Below, one piece after another: positions 1-9,075 of a DNA stretch of 64,000 nucleotides (its first letter is position 1; each line of letters begins with the position of its first letter). Both the position numbers and the translations under genes were made by a program. Origin of the DNA: Flavobacteriales bacterium UBA1937 (GTDB lineage Bacteria > Bacteroidota > Bacteroidia > Flavobacteriales > Weeksellaceae). Under the pieces are notes generated by a model that ran no database searches, was not told the DNA's origin, and saw only the letters and a program-made list of their open reading frames with translations. The DNA is taken from contig DDFD01000073.1 of the NCBI GenBank assembly GCA_002337005.1, forward strand, positions 1-64,000, written 5' to 3'.

Positions 1-2
1 TA

Positions 3-152
3 AAGGATATCAAAAAAATAAGAATTATAAATCTTATTGGTTGTATTGCTTTTGTGGTATATGGCGTTTTCAGTGGTATGTTATGGCCTGTGATTATTCC
101 CAATGCTATTCTGTGTGTAATACAGGTTTATCATCTTATAAAAAGAGATTAA
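3..152 (+). CDS. C-terminal part of a small YgjV-like membrane protein (5' end outside window)
   Basis: The frame is open from the window edge to a TAA at 150-152 and gives about 49 residues. They contain two hydrophobic stretches with the pattern IRIINLIGCIAFVVYG and a second half rich in I, P and V. This resembles the second half of short flavobacterial YgjV-like integral membrane proteins. The stop is followed one base later by the ATG of the glycosyltransferase, so the two are probably co-transcribed. The start lies outside the window. The family assignment comes from overall pattern only. Confidence 0.6.
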   Translation, partial: KDIKKIRIINLIGCIAFVVYGVFSGMLWPVIIPNAILCVIQVYHLIKRD

Positions 153-153
153 G

Positions 154-1272
154 ATGAAAATATTGATAAGCGTTTTTAATAATTTATATACAGACCAACG
201 TGTAGAGAAAGTATGTAAGACTTTACACAAAAACGCTTATCAAATTGAATTAATTGGAAATAACTGGGGAGGCGAACCAGAAATGTCTCGTCCTTATTCT
301 TTCTCTAGAATTGATTTAAAATCTAAAATTCTTCGGTTTGCTTATCTAGAATTTCAATGGAAATTATTCTTTGAACTATGGAAAAAAGCAGATAAAAACA
401 CCATTCTTCACGCCAATGATTTAGATGCGCTTTTACCAAATTATTTGGTTTCGAAAATCAAGAAAATTCCTTTGGTTTGGGACAGTCATGAGATTTTTAC
501 AGAAATGCCTTCTGTTACCAATCGATGGGTACAAAAAGTATGGCGATTTTTAGAAAATTCTTTGGTAAGAAAAATTGAGTTTTTTATGATTGCTAATGAT
601 TCTTATGCTGATTGGTTTGTAAGAACTTATAAAATAAAAAGGCCAATTGTAGTAAGAAATTTACCTAAAAAAACATCTTCACCGAAAAATTTAGTTGAAA
701 ACAGTCCGAAGGTAATTCTTTACCAAGGTGCTATTAATTTTTCTAGAGGAATTGATAAAATGATTGAAGCAATGCAATATATAGAAAATGCAGAATTTCA
801 CATTGCAGGAAGAGGTCCTTTTTTAGAAGAACATCAAGAACTTACGAGAAAATTAAACCTAGAAAACAAAGTTAAATTTTTGGGTAACCTTCATCCTGAT
901 GAACTCAGAACCATTACCGAAAAAGCAGATGTAGGATTAAGCATTGAAGAAAACAAAGGATTGAGCTACTACTACTCTCTTCCGAATAAAATTTCGGACT
1001 ATATACAAGCGCGAGTTCCTGTGGTGGTTTCTAAATTCCCAGAAATGCAAAAAATTGTAGAAAAATACCACGTTGGCGAATTTATCTCTTCTCACGAACC
1101 AAAACATTTGGCAGAGAAAGTAAATTTGGTTTTGGCAAATGGCAGAAATTTTTATCTTCCTCAACTGGAGGTTGCTGCAAACGAACTTTGTTGGGAAAAT
1201 GAAGCTCCTAAAATTTTAGAACTTTATGAAAGTGTAGCTCCGCAACATAGACAATTCAAAAGAAGCGAGTAA
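154..1272 (+). CDS. GT4-type glycosyltransferase
   Basis: This 372-residue protein has the two-lobed layout of GT-B glycosyltransferases. The N-terminal lobe carries HANDLDALLPNYL and a WDSHEIFTEMP segment. The C-terminal lobe carries YQGAINFSRGIDKMIEAM, HIAGRGP and a donor-site region near SIEENKGLSYYYSLPNKISDY. It probably transfers a sugar from a nucleotide donor at the cytoplasmic face during surface polysaccharide or glycolipid synthesis. The GT9 and GT2 genes downstream support a glycan role. Substrate cannot be told from sequence. Confidence 0.85.
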   Translation: MKILISVFNNLYTDQRVEKVCKTLHKNAYQIELIGNNWGGEPEMSRPYSFSRIDLKSKILRFAYLEFQWKLFFELWKKADKNTILHANDLDALLPNYLVSKIKKIPLVWDSHEIFTEMPSVTNRWVQKVWRFLENSLVRKIEFFMIANDSYADWFVRTYKIKRPIVVRNLPKKTSSPKNLVENSPKVILYQGAINFSRGIDKMIEAMQYIENAEFHIAGRGPFLEEHQELTRKLNLENKVKFLGNLHPDELRTITEKADVGLSIEENKGLSYYYSLPNKISDYIQARVPVVVSKFPEMQKIVEKYHVGEFISSHEPKHLAEKVNLVLANGRNFYLPQLEVAANELCWENEAPKILELYESVAPQHRQFKRSE

Positions 1273-1280
1273 CCAATTGA

Positions 1281-1363
1281 TAACCCCGATTGTAGCGAAA
1301 ATCCCGCAGTAAGCTTTGGCAAAAGTTGCTGCACGAGGAATTGTAGCGAAAAGCGGGACTGAT
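1281..1363 (+). repeat. Dispersed intergenic repeat with hairpin core, copy 1
   Basis: The gap before sufE starts with AACCCCGATTGTAGCG, has an imperfect hairpin core (GCAGTAAGCTTT / AAAAGTTGCTGC), and ends with TGTAGCGAAAAGCGGGACTG. A related unit with the same CCCCGATxGxAGC start and AGCGGGACTG end lies before mnmA at 41069-41172. The repeated ends around a different core suggest a dispersed non-coding element; its function is unknown. Confidence 0.55.
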
Positions 1364-1402
1364 GGTGAAAATATTTAGAAATTTTCTGTTTCTAAAAATT
1401 CT

Positions 1403-1410
1403 TACCTTTG
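1403..1410 (+). promoter_or_regulatory. -7 promoter box of sufE, near-leaderless
   Basis: TACCTTTG matches the Bacteroidota sigma-factor -7 consensus TAnnTTTG exactly. Only four bases separate it from the sufE ATG at 1415, so the transcript should start at or within a few bases of the start codon. No clear -33 box was seen. Confidence 0.6.
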
Positions 1411-1414
1411 TACT

Positions 1415-1834
1415 ATGACAATTCAAGAAAAACAACAAGAAATTATAGAAGAATTCGAGTTTCTGGACGATTGGGAGCAGAAATACGAATACATTATAGA
1501 CTTGGGAAAAGAACTGAAAGGTTTGCCTGAAGAAAAAAAATCTGAAGAAAATCTGATTAAAGGTTGTCAGTCAAAAGTTTGGTTAGACGCCGAATTCAGA
1601 GATGGAAAACTGTTCTTCAATGCAGATTCTGACGGGATTTTACCGAAAGGAATTGTGTCTCTTTTGGTGAGAATCTACAGCGGACATCCTACCAAAGAAA
1701 TCTTGGATTCTGATTTTGATTTTATCTCAAAAATTGGTTTACAAGAATTTTTATCGCCTTCCAGAGCCAATGGTTTAATGGCGATGACAAAACAAATTAA
1801 GTTTTACGCGGTTGCATTTCAGTTAAAATCGTGA
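1415..1834 (+). CDS. sufE: SufE, cysteine desulfuration protein
   Basis: This 139-residue protein has normal SufE length. It keeps the GCQSKVW loop, whose Cys51 accepts persulfide sulfur from the desulfurase SufS, and the conserved C-terminal LSPSRANGL motif. It acts in the cytoplasm to feed sulfur into Fe-S cluster assembly. The rest of the suf operon is not here. Its stop overlaps the GTG start of the next gene (GTGA). Transcription probably begins at the -7 box just four bases upstream. Confidence 0.93.
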   Translation: MTIQEKQQEIIEEFEFLDDWEQKYEYIIDLGKELKGLPEEKKSEENLIKGCQSKVWLDAEFRDGKLFFNADSDGILPKGIVSLLVRIYSGHPTKEILDSDFDFISKIGLQEFLSPSRANGLMAMTKQIKFYAVAFQLKS

Positions 1835-2784
1835 AAAAAATCTTAGCATATCGTTTTTCCGCTTTTGGAGATGTGGCAATGATTGTGCCTGTTCTCAAAG
1901 AATTTTTGTCACAAAATCCTGATACAGAAATTGTTTTCGTTTCCAGAAAAAACTTTGCCGATTTGTTCGATGGAGTAGAACGATTGACTTTTCGCGGTGT
2001 AAATCTGGATAATTACAAAGGTGTTTTTGGGTTAAGAAAATTGGCATTGGAACTAAAAAAAGAATTTCAACCAGATTTTGTAGCCGATTTACACAATGTT
2101 TTGCGCACTAAAATTCTGAGTTTTTTCTTCAAAAAAACGGCAACGCTTGACAAAGGAAGAACCGAAAAAAAACAACTGACACAAAAGGAAAATAAAATTA
2201 AAAAACCTCTGAAACCAACCACAGAACGTTATGCCGATATTTTCAGAAAATTAGGTTTTAAGCTGAAGCTTTCTCATCAACTTCCAGAAAATACTCTGCA
2301 AAAATCTGGAATTGGTTTTGCGCCTTTTGCACAACACGAAGGAAAAATGCTTCCTATTGAAAAATCTTTAGAATTGGTGAAAGTTTTATCTCAAAAAAAT
2401 CAAGTTTATCTTTTTGGTGGTGGTAAAAAAGAAGTAGAAATTTTATCAAAATGGGAGCAAGAATTAGACAATGTAACTTCTCTCGCTGGTAAACTTTCTT
2501 TGACGCAAGAACTTCAAAAAATGGCTGAACTAGAAACGATGATTTCTATGGATTCTGCCAATATGCATCTCGCAAGTTTGGTAGGAACTAGAGTGATTTC
2601 GGTTTGGGGAGCTACGCATTATTTTGCGGGATTTTTAGGATACGGACAATCTGAAAACGATATTGTAGAAATTAAAAATTTAGAATGCAGGCCTTGTTCT
2701 GTTTTTGGAAATAAACCTTGTTACAGAGGAGATTACGCGTGTCTTAATAAAATAGAAATTTCAGAAATTCTGAAGAAAATTTAG
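1831..2784 (+). CDS. GT9 family glycosyltransferase (heptosyltransferase-like)
   Basis: The 317-residue protein begins RFSAFGDVAMIVPVL, the usual opening of ADP-heptose:LPS heptosyltransferases. It has a second-lobe signature ISMDSANMHLASLVGTRVISVWG, where the D-S-A-N-M-H stretch helps bind the sugar nucleotide. It likely adds a heptose or related sugar to the LPS core. The start is a GTG overlapping the sufE stop by four bases, which suggests translational coupling. Three cysteines near the C-terminus (ECRPC and later) are typical of flavobacterial members. Confidence 0.85.
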   Translation: MKKILAYRFSAFGDVAMIVPVLKEFLSQNPDTEIVFVSRKNFADLFDGVERLTFRGVNLDNYKGVFGLRKLALELKKEFQPDFVADLHNVLRTKILSFFFKKTATLDKGRTEKKQLTQKENKIKKPLKPTTERYADIFRKLGFKLKLSHQLPENTLQKSGIGFAPFAQHEGKMLPIEKSLELVKVLSQKNQVYLFGGGKKEVEILSKWEQELDNVTSLAGKLSLTQELQKMAELETMISMDSANMHLASLVGTRVISVWGATHYFAGFLGYGQSENDIVEIKNLECRPCSVFGNKPCYRGDYACLNKIEISEILKKI

Positions 2785-2790
2785 ATAAAA

Positions 2791-3672
2791 ATGAAGATTT
2801 CGGTTTGTATTCCTGTTTATAATTTTGATGTTCGAGAGTTGGTGAATTCTTTGAGCAAAGAAATCACGAATGCGGAACTAAATGCAGAAATTATTTTAAT
2901 AGACGATGCTTCTTCCAAAGATTTTATCACAATCAATGAACCTTTGAAAGATGTAGTAAATCAATTTATTTTTCTTGAAAAAAATATTGGACGCTCTTCT
3001 ATTCGAAATCTTTTTTTGAATTATGCTTCGGGAGATTTTTTGCTATTTCTCGACTGTGATGCTAAGATTATTTCTGAAAAATTTTTGCAAAATTACCTTC
3101 ATTTTATTCAAAAAAACAAAGAAACAAAAGTTGTTTTCGGCGGTTTCGAAGTAGAAGAAGGCGCGGTTACTTTAAGAAAAAAATATTCTTTGGAAAGAGA
3201 AATTGTTCCTTTAGAAAAAAGAAAATTAGCGCCATACAGTTCTTTTAGAGGAATTAATTTTTTGGTTAAAAAAGAGATTTTACAGCAATTTCCTTTTGAT
3301 GAAAATCTCAAAAATTATGGCTACGAAGATTTAATTTTTTCTAAAAAATTAGAACAAGAAAACGTAGAAATTTCGCACCTCAAAAATCCTGTTGTGCACG
3401 GAGATGAAGAAACTACGGATGTTTTTCTTTTCAAAACTAAAATTGCCATTCAAAATCTTAGAAAAATTCATAAAAACAATCCTGATTTTGTGAAGGATAT
3501 GAAGCTCATAAAAGCGTATCAAAAAATAAAAGACAAAAGATTATTAAGTGTTTATAAGAATTTTTTTAAAATATCTAAATCATTTTTAATCAATAAATTA
3601 CACCAAGAAAATCCTAATTTAAGGTATTTTGATTTGTACAAATTAGGTTTATTTATAGAAAAGCATAATTAA
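2791..3672 (+). CDS. GT2 family glycosyltransferase
   Basis: This 293-residue protein has a GT-A fold: N-terminal ISVCIPVYNFDVRELVNSL, the nucleotide-binding IDDAS, and a DCDA metal-binding motif near residue 90. A later GYEDLIFSKKL segment matches the ED base region of GT2 enzymes. It has no membrane segment, so it is probably a cytoplasmic sugar transferase. It follows the GT9 gene by only six bases, which suggests joint work on one glycan. Donor and acceptor are unknown. Confidence 0.85.
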   Translation: MKISVCIPVYNFDVRELVNSLSKEITNAELNAEIILIDDASSKDFITINEPLKDVVNQFIFLEKNIGRSSIRNLFLNYASGDFLLFLDCDAKIISEKFLQNYLHFIQKNKETKVVFGGFEVEEGAVTLRKKYSLEREIVPLEKRKLAPYSSFRGINFLVKKEILQQFPFDENLKNYGYEDLIFSKKLEQENVEISHLKNPVVHGDEETTDVFLFKTKIAIQNLRKIHKNNPDFVKDMKLIKAYQKIKDKRLLSVYKNFFKISKSFLINKLHQENPNLRYFDLYKLGLFIEKHN

Positions 3673-3673
3673 C

Positions 3674-3681
3674 TATCTTTG
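3674..3681 (+). promoter_or_regulatory. -7 promoter box of the DUF2520 gene, near-leaderless
   Basis: TATCTTTG fits TAnnTTTG exactly and lies four bases before the ATG at 3686, the same spacing as at sufE. It starts two bases after the GT2 stop codon. Confidence 0.6.
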
Positions 3682-3685
3682 TGCT

Positions 3686-4435
3686 ATGCAAATCGTAATT
3701 ATAGGTTCTGGAAATGTAGCGTATCACTTGGCAAATGCGTTCAAGCAAAGTGGAGTAGAAGTGTCTCAAATTTTTGGAAGAAATGCTGCCGAACTTTATA
3801 AAATTTCCGAAGAATTGCACATTCCTTTTTCTACAGAAGCCATTGCAGATGCAGATTTATACCTTATTTCTGTGAGTGATTCTTCGATTGCAGAAGTTTC
3901 TGCTTTAATTAAGAAAGAGAATGTTTTGGTTACACATACTTCTGGTTCTGTTTCACGTGAAGCATTGGCAGGAAATTACAGAAAATCAGTTTTTTATCCG
4001 CTTCAAACATTTTCAAAATCTAAAAAATTAGATTATAAAAAAATTCCTTTTTTCATTGATGCAGAAAGCGAAGATGATGCAGAAATTTTGAAAAATTTAG
4101 CTTTAAAAATTTCAGAAAATGTAATGTTTGCAGATGATGAAAAACGAAAATATATTCACTTAACCGCTGTTTTTGCTTGTAATTTTGTCAATCATTTGTA
4201 TGTGAGAGCTAAGGAAATTTCTGATAGTCAAAATATTCCATTCGAGTATTTTTTGCCTTTAATTGATGAAACCACGCAGAAAATTCACGAACTGGATCCC
4301 AAATTAGCGCAAACCGGACCAGCTGTAAGAGGAGACAACAGAATTTTGGAGCTTCACGAACAATTAATTGCCGACGAAGAAAAACTGAAAATCTATAAAA
4401 CCTTAAACGAATCAATAAAGAAAATGTATTCTTAA
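3686..4435 (+). CDS. Rossmann-fold/DUF2520 domain protein
   Basis: The 249-residue protein starts with a dinucleotide-binding Rossmann motif, IIGSGNVAYHLANAF. An HTSGS strand near residue 95 and FYPLQTFSK follow, as in the F420/NADP oxidoreductase-like and DUF2520 family. The helical C-terminal half (TAVFACNFVNHLY, GPAVRGD) is the DUF2520 part. It is predicted to be an NAD(P)-dependent oxidoreductase, but no substrate is established for the family. It is followed by the KdsC-like phosphatase and maf on the same strand. Confidence 0.8.
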   Translation: MQIVIIGSGNVAYHLANAFKQSGVEVSQIFGRNAAELYKISEELHIPFSTEAIADADLYLISVSDSSIAEVSALIKKENVLVTHTSGSVSREALAGNYRKSVFYPLQTFSKSKKLDYKKIPFFIDAESEDDAEILKNLALKISENVMFADDEKRKYIHLTAVFACNFVNHLYVRAKEISDSQNIPFEYFLPLIDETTQKIHELDPKLAQTGPAVRGDNRILELHEQLIADEEKLKIYKTLNESIKKMYS

Positions 4436-4518
4436 TTTTGGATGTGCGATTTTAGAATTACAAATTATTCTTTTCAAAATCATCAATCCAAAATCTTAAA
4501 TCTCAAATCGTAAATTAT

Positions 4519-5037
4519 ATGAGTCATTTAGAAAAATTAAAAAATATAAAAGCCTTTGTTTTTGATGTGGACGGCGTTTTCACAGACGGAAGTGTTTATC
4601 TTTTACCGGAAGGAAATATGTGCCGTGTAATGAATGTTTTGGACGGTTACGCTGTAGTAAAAGCTTTGAAAAAAAATTATAAAATCTGCGTAATTACAGG
4701 TGGTGATGATCCTATGGTAAGACACAGAATTCACTATTTAGGAATTACGGATTATTATGCAAAAGTTCATCGCAAATTAGAAAAATTCGAAGAATTTAAG
4801 TCAAAATACAATCTCCAAAAAGAAGAAATTCTAACGATGGGAGATGATATTCCTGATATTAAAATGATGAAAGTTTCTGGGATTTCTGCTTGTCCACCAA
4901 ATTCTGTGGCAGAAGTGAAAGCGATTTCGGATTATATTTCACCAATTTATGGCGGAAAAGGTGCGGTAAGAGACGTGATAGAACAAGTGATGAAAGTGCA
5001 AGGAAATTGGGAAGAAGATGATACACAAAGTATCTAA
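4519..5037 (+). CDS. HAD-IIIA phosphatase, KdsC-like
   Basis: This 172-residue protein has the compact C0-type HAD layout. FDVDGVFTDG near residue 15 carries the nucleophile and acid/base aspartates, VITGGD is motif II, and MGDDIPDIKMM is motif IV. Size and sequence match 3-deoxy-D-manno-octulosonate-8-phosphate phosphatase, which releases phosphate in Kdo synthesis for LPS. Kdo kinship fits the nearby LPS-type transferases, but a related sugar-acid phosphatase role is possible. Confidence 0.85.
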   Translation: MSHLEKLKNIKAFVFDVDGVFTDGSVYLLPEGNMCRVMNVLDGYAVVKALKKNYKICVITGGDDPMVRHRIHYLGITDYYAKVHRKLEKFEEFKSKYNLQKEEILTMGDDIPDIKMMKVSGISACPPNSVAEVKAISDYISPIYGGKGAVRDVIEQVMKVQGNWEEDDTQSI

Positions 5038-5131
5038 AAGTAAAATCGCTGAATGGTAAAGTTGCAAAATCGTCTTAAATAAATTTTTACAATTTTACAA
5101 TTTAACGAATTAACAACTTTACAAAGAAAAA

Positions 5132-5692
5132 ATGAAAATATTACTCGGTTCTAATTCACCTAGAAGAAAAGAACTTTTGCAAAGTTTAGGCTTTGATTTC
5201 GAAGTAGTTTCTATCAATTGTAACGAAATTTATCCTGATAATTTAGAAGTAAAAAACATTGCATCTTATCTTTCTGAACTTAAAGCCAATGCTTTTAGAA
5301 ATTTAGAAGCAAGCGAAATTTTACTCACAGCTGATACCATTGTAACTTTTGAAAATAAAGTTCTCGGAAAGCCTAAAAACAGGGAAGAAGCGGTAGAAAT
5401 GCTCTCTCATTTATCTGGAAAAACACATCAAGTTTACACTGGAATTTCTTTTAAAACTTCAGAAAAAATAATCACCAAAACAGATGTTGCCGATGTAGAA
5501 TTTTCTAAACTTTCTGAGAAAGAAATAGATTTTTACATTAAAAATTATCTCCCATTTGATAAAGCTGGGAGTTACGGCATACAAGAATGGCTAGGAATGG
5601 CAAAAATTTCTAGAATTAATGGCAGTTTTTACACCATTATGGGGTTGCCAACGCATTTAGTTTACGAAACTTTAAAAGAATTAGGTTTCTGA
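5132..5692 (+). CDS. maf: Maf-like nucleotide pyrophosphatase
   Basis: The 186-residue protein starts with ILLGSNSPRRKELLQSLGF, the Maf signature that holds substrate phosphate. It continues with LTADTIV, LGKPKNREEA, THQVYTGI and the FDKAGSYGIQ motif. These are the conserved residues of Maf/YhdE house-cleaning pyrophosphatases that hydrolyse non-canonical or excess nucleoside triphosphates (dTTP/UTP type). The length is normal. It sits between the KdsC-like gene and sprE. Confidence 0.9.
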   Translation: MKILLGSNSPRRKELLQSLGFDFEVVSINCNEIYPDNLEVKNIASYLSELKANAFRNLEASEILLTADTIVTFENKVLGKPKNREEAVEMLSHLSGKTHQVYTGISFKTSEKIITKTDVADVEFSKLSEKEIDFYIKNYLPFDKAGSYGIQEWLGMAKISRINGSFYTIMGLPTHLVYETLKELGF

Positions 5693-5784
5693 AAAAATTT
5701 TCCTGAAAAATTTTCTTATTTTTACGTGTTTATTTGTTGCTCTCCACAATAAAACAGAGCAAATTTTGTTATTAAAACACTTCG

Positions 5785-8280
5785 ATGAAAAAAAATATAC
5801 CATTTCTATTGGCTCTGACGATAATCTTGGCTTGTTCGCCAAGAAAAGACGGCTTTGTTAATAGAAAATATCAAGGTTTCACCACACAATATAATGTTCT
5901 TTTTAACGGACAAGAAGCCTTAAAATCTGAACTTACCAATAGAGAAAAATCTTATAAAGATAATTTCTATGCTCCATACATTAAGTTGCTAACTTACGAA
6001 GAGCAGGCTTCTGCTTCTACGATGGACAATCTGGGCTTTACCCCAAATAAAGAAGGAGTTCCGCCTTCTGATTTCTTTAGAGATGATGCGCCAGACAATA
6101 GCTCTGGTAATACAGGAAATACTGCTGGTGCTTTACAAGTTGCAGAAATAAAAGCTTTAAAAGCCATAGAAAAACACTCGATGCTTTTTAATGGTAAAGA
6201 GAAAAATAAACAAATTTTTGATGCTTATCTTCTTTTAGCCAAATCCAGACTTTTTCAAGGGAAAGCACTAGAAGCCCTTGATGCCATCAATATTATGAAG
6301 AAAAATTTTGCCAAAGACAAAAGACTAAATCTGGTAAAAGTCTATGAAGCTTACGCTTATGGTAAAATGAAAGATTATTATCAAGCTGATGAAAATTTCC
6401 GAGACTTAAAAGAAAAAAAATTAAGAAAATCTGAAAAAAAATTATTAAGTATTTTCTACTCCGAAATGCTACTAGAAGCAGGCAAAAAAGAAGAGGCCAT
6501 CACAGAATTAGAAGACGCTTATCAATTCAATAAAAATAAGAAATTGAGAAGCAGAATTGCTTTTCTAAGAGGTCAAATTTTGGCCAGTTTAGGTAAAAAT
6601 GAAGAAGCTAGAGAAAGTTTTGTGACGGCATATAAAAATGCAAGAGATTTTGAATTTGAAGTAAAATCGCAAATAGAAATTGCCAAAACCTTTAACGGTA
6701 ATGATGATGATTATGAAGGCGCCAAAAAATATCTAGAAAACATCAGCAAAAAAGGAACTTATAACTCTAGAAAAAATGAGTTTTATTATGCACTTGGCAT
6801 AATGGCCAATAAAGCTGGTAAAAAAGACGAAGCGCAAGATTATTTCAAAAAATCTATCAAAGAAAAAGTTTCTGACCCCCAAATTAGAGGTTTGGCGTAT
6901 TATGAAATTGGGAAAAAACATTTTGATGAAAATGATTATTTAAGTGCTGGTGTTTACTACGATTCTGCGTATGCATCAATGAATTATCCTCCAGCAAAAG
7001 AAAATCTGAAATCACTCACAGAAAACATAAAACAAGTTTCTAAAAACTATTACCTCATCAAGAAAAATGACAGCATTTTAAAACTCTCTAGTATGTCTAA
7101 TGATGAGAGAATTGCTTATTTTAACAAACATATTGAAACATTAAAGACCAAAGAAGCAAAACTAGAACTAGAGCGTAAAAAAGTAGAAAAAGAGAAAAAT
7201 AACAAATTCGAAACTACTGATTTTGCTTTACTAAACGGTACAGATAACAGCAATTCTTTTTTGGATTTCTCTGGTGGAAGTAAGAGTTTTTATTTTTCCA
7301 ATCAATCTACCATTTCTAAGGGAGAATCAGCTTTTAAACAAATCTGGGGAAATAGAGCTTCTACAGATAATTGGAGAACTTCTACCAAACAAAATTCTAT
7401 AGAAGACCTTAAAAATGAAGCCCTTGGAATAACTTCTGCACCCAATCCTAGAAGATATGAACCTGATTTTTATATCGAGAAAATCCCTACTAAAACAGAA
7501 GAACTTGCCGCACTTAAAAAAGATAGAGACACCGCTAGTTTAGGACTTGGAAGAATGTATGATAACTACTTTTCTAATATTCCTTTGGCAACCAAAACAC
7601 TGTATGATTTGGTAGATTCTAAAACAGACGAAGATACTGAACAACAAGCTCTTTATCATATTTTTTCTATGAATTACGAAAAAAATCCTAAAGATGCTGA
7701 ACGTGCCAAACAACTCATTTTAGAAAAATATCCTTATACCTCCATCGCAGAATTTGTAAAAAATCCTAAAAAAGCAGAATTTACATCTTCTGACACAGAC
7801 GTGCAAAAGAAATATATAGATGCATACAAACTCTATGAAGAAGGAAAATATGATGATTCTAGAAAACTGATTGAAGAGGCGCTACAGCAATTTCCTAAGG
7901 ATATTTTAATTCCTAAATTTACCTTACTTCAAGCTTTCAATACTGCCAAAACTGCAGGAAAAGAAATTATGATTCTTCAGTTAGAGCAATTAATGCTAAA
8001 CTATCCTAAAACACCTGAAGGAATAAAGGCTAAAGAAATGCTACAGTTCCTGAAAAGCGACCTAAAAGTAGAGCAATTAGATGCCAACGGAAATCCTATT
8101 AATAAAACTACAGGTAATACCAAAATAGAGGATAAAAAAGTGGAAATTAAAAATGATGATGCCATACAACCAAACTTTACTCCAAACAATTCTATGACAC
8201 CTCCAAAAATTAAAAATAGGGAAATGTATGAGCCCGATTTGCCACCTCTAAAACCAGTAGAACCTAAAAAAGACAGATAA
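5785..8280 (+). CDS. sprE: T9SS-associated TPR lipoprotein SprE/PorW
   Basis: This 831-residue protein begins with a lipoprotein signal peptide: a hydrophobic run, then ILACSPRK with the lipidated Cys near residue 17. It continues with QGFTTQYNVLFNGQEAL, typical of flavobacterial SprE and Porphyromonas PorW. Tetratricopeptide-like repeats follow through much of the protein (ALDAINIMKK, YYALGIMANKAGKKDEAQDYF). SprE/PorW is an outer-membrane-anchored periplasmic lipoprotein needed for type IX secretion and gliding in species that glide. The C-terminus is Pro/Lys-rich and probably disordered. A bidirectional terminator follows. Confidence 0.85.
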   Translation: MKKNIPFLLALTIILACSPRKDGFVNRKYQGFTTQYNVLFNGQEALKSELTNREKSYKDNFYAPYIKLLTYEEQASASTMDNLGFTPNKEGVPPSDFFRDDAPDNSSGNTGNTAGALQVAEIKALKAIEKHSMLFNGKEKNKQIFDAYLLLAKSRLFQGKALEALDAINIMKKNFAKDKRLNLVKVYEAYAYGKMKDYYQADENFRDLKEKKLRKSEKKLLSIFYSEMLLEAGKKEEAITELEDAYQFNKNKKLRSRIAFLRGQILASLGKNEEARESFVTAYKNARDFEFEVKSQIEIAKTFNGNDDDYEGAKKYLENISKKGTYNSRKNEFYYALGIMANKAGKKDEAQDYFKKSIKEKVSDPQIRGLAYYEIGKKHFDENDYLSAGVYYDSAYASMNYPPAKENLKSLTENIKQVSKNYYLIKKNDSILKLSSMSNDERIAYFNKHIETLKTKEAKLELERKKVEKEKNNKFETTDFALLNGTDNSNSFLDFSGGSKSFYFSNQSTISKGESAFKQIWGNRASTDNWRTSTKQNSIEDLKNEALGITSAPNPRRYEPDFYIEKIPTKTEELAALKKDRDTASLGLGRMYDNYFSNIPLATKTLYDLVDSKTDEDTEQQALYHIFSMNYEKNPKDAERAKQLILEKYPYTSIAEFVKNPKKAEFTSSDTDVQKKYIDAYKLYEEGKYDDSRKLIEEALQQFPKDILIPKFTLLQAFNTAKTAGKEIMILQLEQLMLNYPKTPEGIKAKEMLQFLKSDLKVEQLDANGNPINKTTGNTKIEDKKVEIKNDDAIQPNFTPNNSMTPPKIKNREMYEPDLPPLKPVEPKKDR

Positions 8281-8283
8281 TAA

Positions 8284-8315
8284 AAAGCGAAATTGAGCTT
8301 TTTCAATTTCGCTTT
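8284..8315. terminator. Bidirectional terminator between sprE and tsaB
   Basis: A perfect 13-bp inverted repeat, AAAGCGAAATTGA with its complement, has a six-base loop and T-rich flanks on both strands. It lies in the 39-bp gap between two converging genes. Confidence 0.85.
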
Positions 8316-8319
8316 ATTT

Positions 8320-9003
8320 TTATGAATTTTCTGGAGATTTTTTCTTCACTCCGTGGAAATCTTTCAAATAAAATGGCTCGAAATACGCCACATCTTCAAA
8401 ATCTTTTTGATTAAATTTTTCTAGCGATTTTTTAATCAAATATTTAGCTGAAGGATAAATATTTTCTTCAAATTCAGCTCCAGAAATTTGTAGAATATCT
8501 TTTGCTTTTTTAGCTCCATCCCCTACAAAAAGAATTTTTTTACCTTCCAATTCTTTGAAAGACTGTTCGTCTAAAATTTTTGCTTCAGTATCCGAAATCA
8601 TTTCGCCCAAATTTCCATCAAAAACGGCGCAATAAACCTCCATTCTTCTCGCGTCAATCAATGGAATAATTACATCATAGTTTTGGCTTAAAAATGGCTC
8701 TATCATCGTTTCCAGAGAATTTACTGCAATGAGAGGAACTTCCAGTCCATAACAAAACCCTTTTGCAGAAGCTGCACCAATTCTAAGACCTGTATAAGAA
8801 CCTGGACCTTTACCAAGAGAAACAGCGTCTATGTCTTTTAAAGAAATTTCTGAACCTTCCAAAGCCCATTCTACAAAAGTGTGAAGACTTTCTGATTGTT
8901 TATAATTTTCTGAAACTTCTTCGCAGAGGCATAATAATTTTTCGCCATCAGAAAGGGCAACAGAACAGTTTCGGGATGAAGTTTCTATGTGGAGGATTTT
9001 CAT
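8320..9003 (-). CDS. tsaB: TsaB, tRNA t6A synthesis protein
   Basis: The 227-residue protein starts MKILHIETSSRNCSVAL and carries the GKGPGSYTGLRIGA signature of TsaB (YeaZ). It is the non-catalytic partner of the ASKHA-fold TsaD in making N6-threonylcarbamoyladenosine at position 37 of ANN-decoding tRNAs. It is a cytoplasmic protein. The gene has its own -7 promoter box (TATCTTTG) at 9035-9042 and is separated from the next minus-strand gene. Confidence 0.93.
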   Translation of the reverse strand: MKILHIETSSRNCSVALSDGEKLLCLCEEVSENYKQSESLHTFVEWALEGSEISLKDIDAVSLGKGPGSYTGLRIGAASAKGFCYGLEVPLIAVNSLETMIEPFLSQNYDVIIPLIDARRMEVYCAVFDGNLGEMISDTEAKILDEQSFKELEGKKILFVGDGAKKAKDILQISGAEFEENIYPSAKYLIKKSLEKFNQKDFEDVAYFEPFYLKDFHGVKKKSPENS

Positions 9004-9034
9004 TAATTTATGATTGATAAATGATTTTTTTTTG

Positions 9035-9042
9035 CAAAGATA
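9035..9042 (-). promoter_or_regulatory. -7 promoter box of tsaB
   Basis: On the minus strand the bases read TATCTTTG, a full match to TAnnTTTG, about 31 bases upstream of the tsaB ATG. The spacing allows a short leader. Confidence 0.55.
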
Positions 9043-9075
9043 ATCAACGAATCAGCACTTCTACAAATCGGCAAA

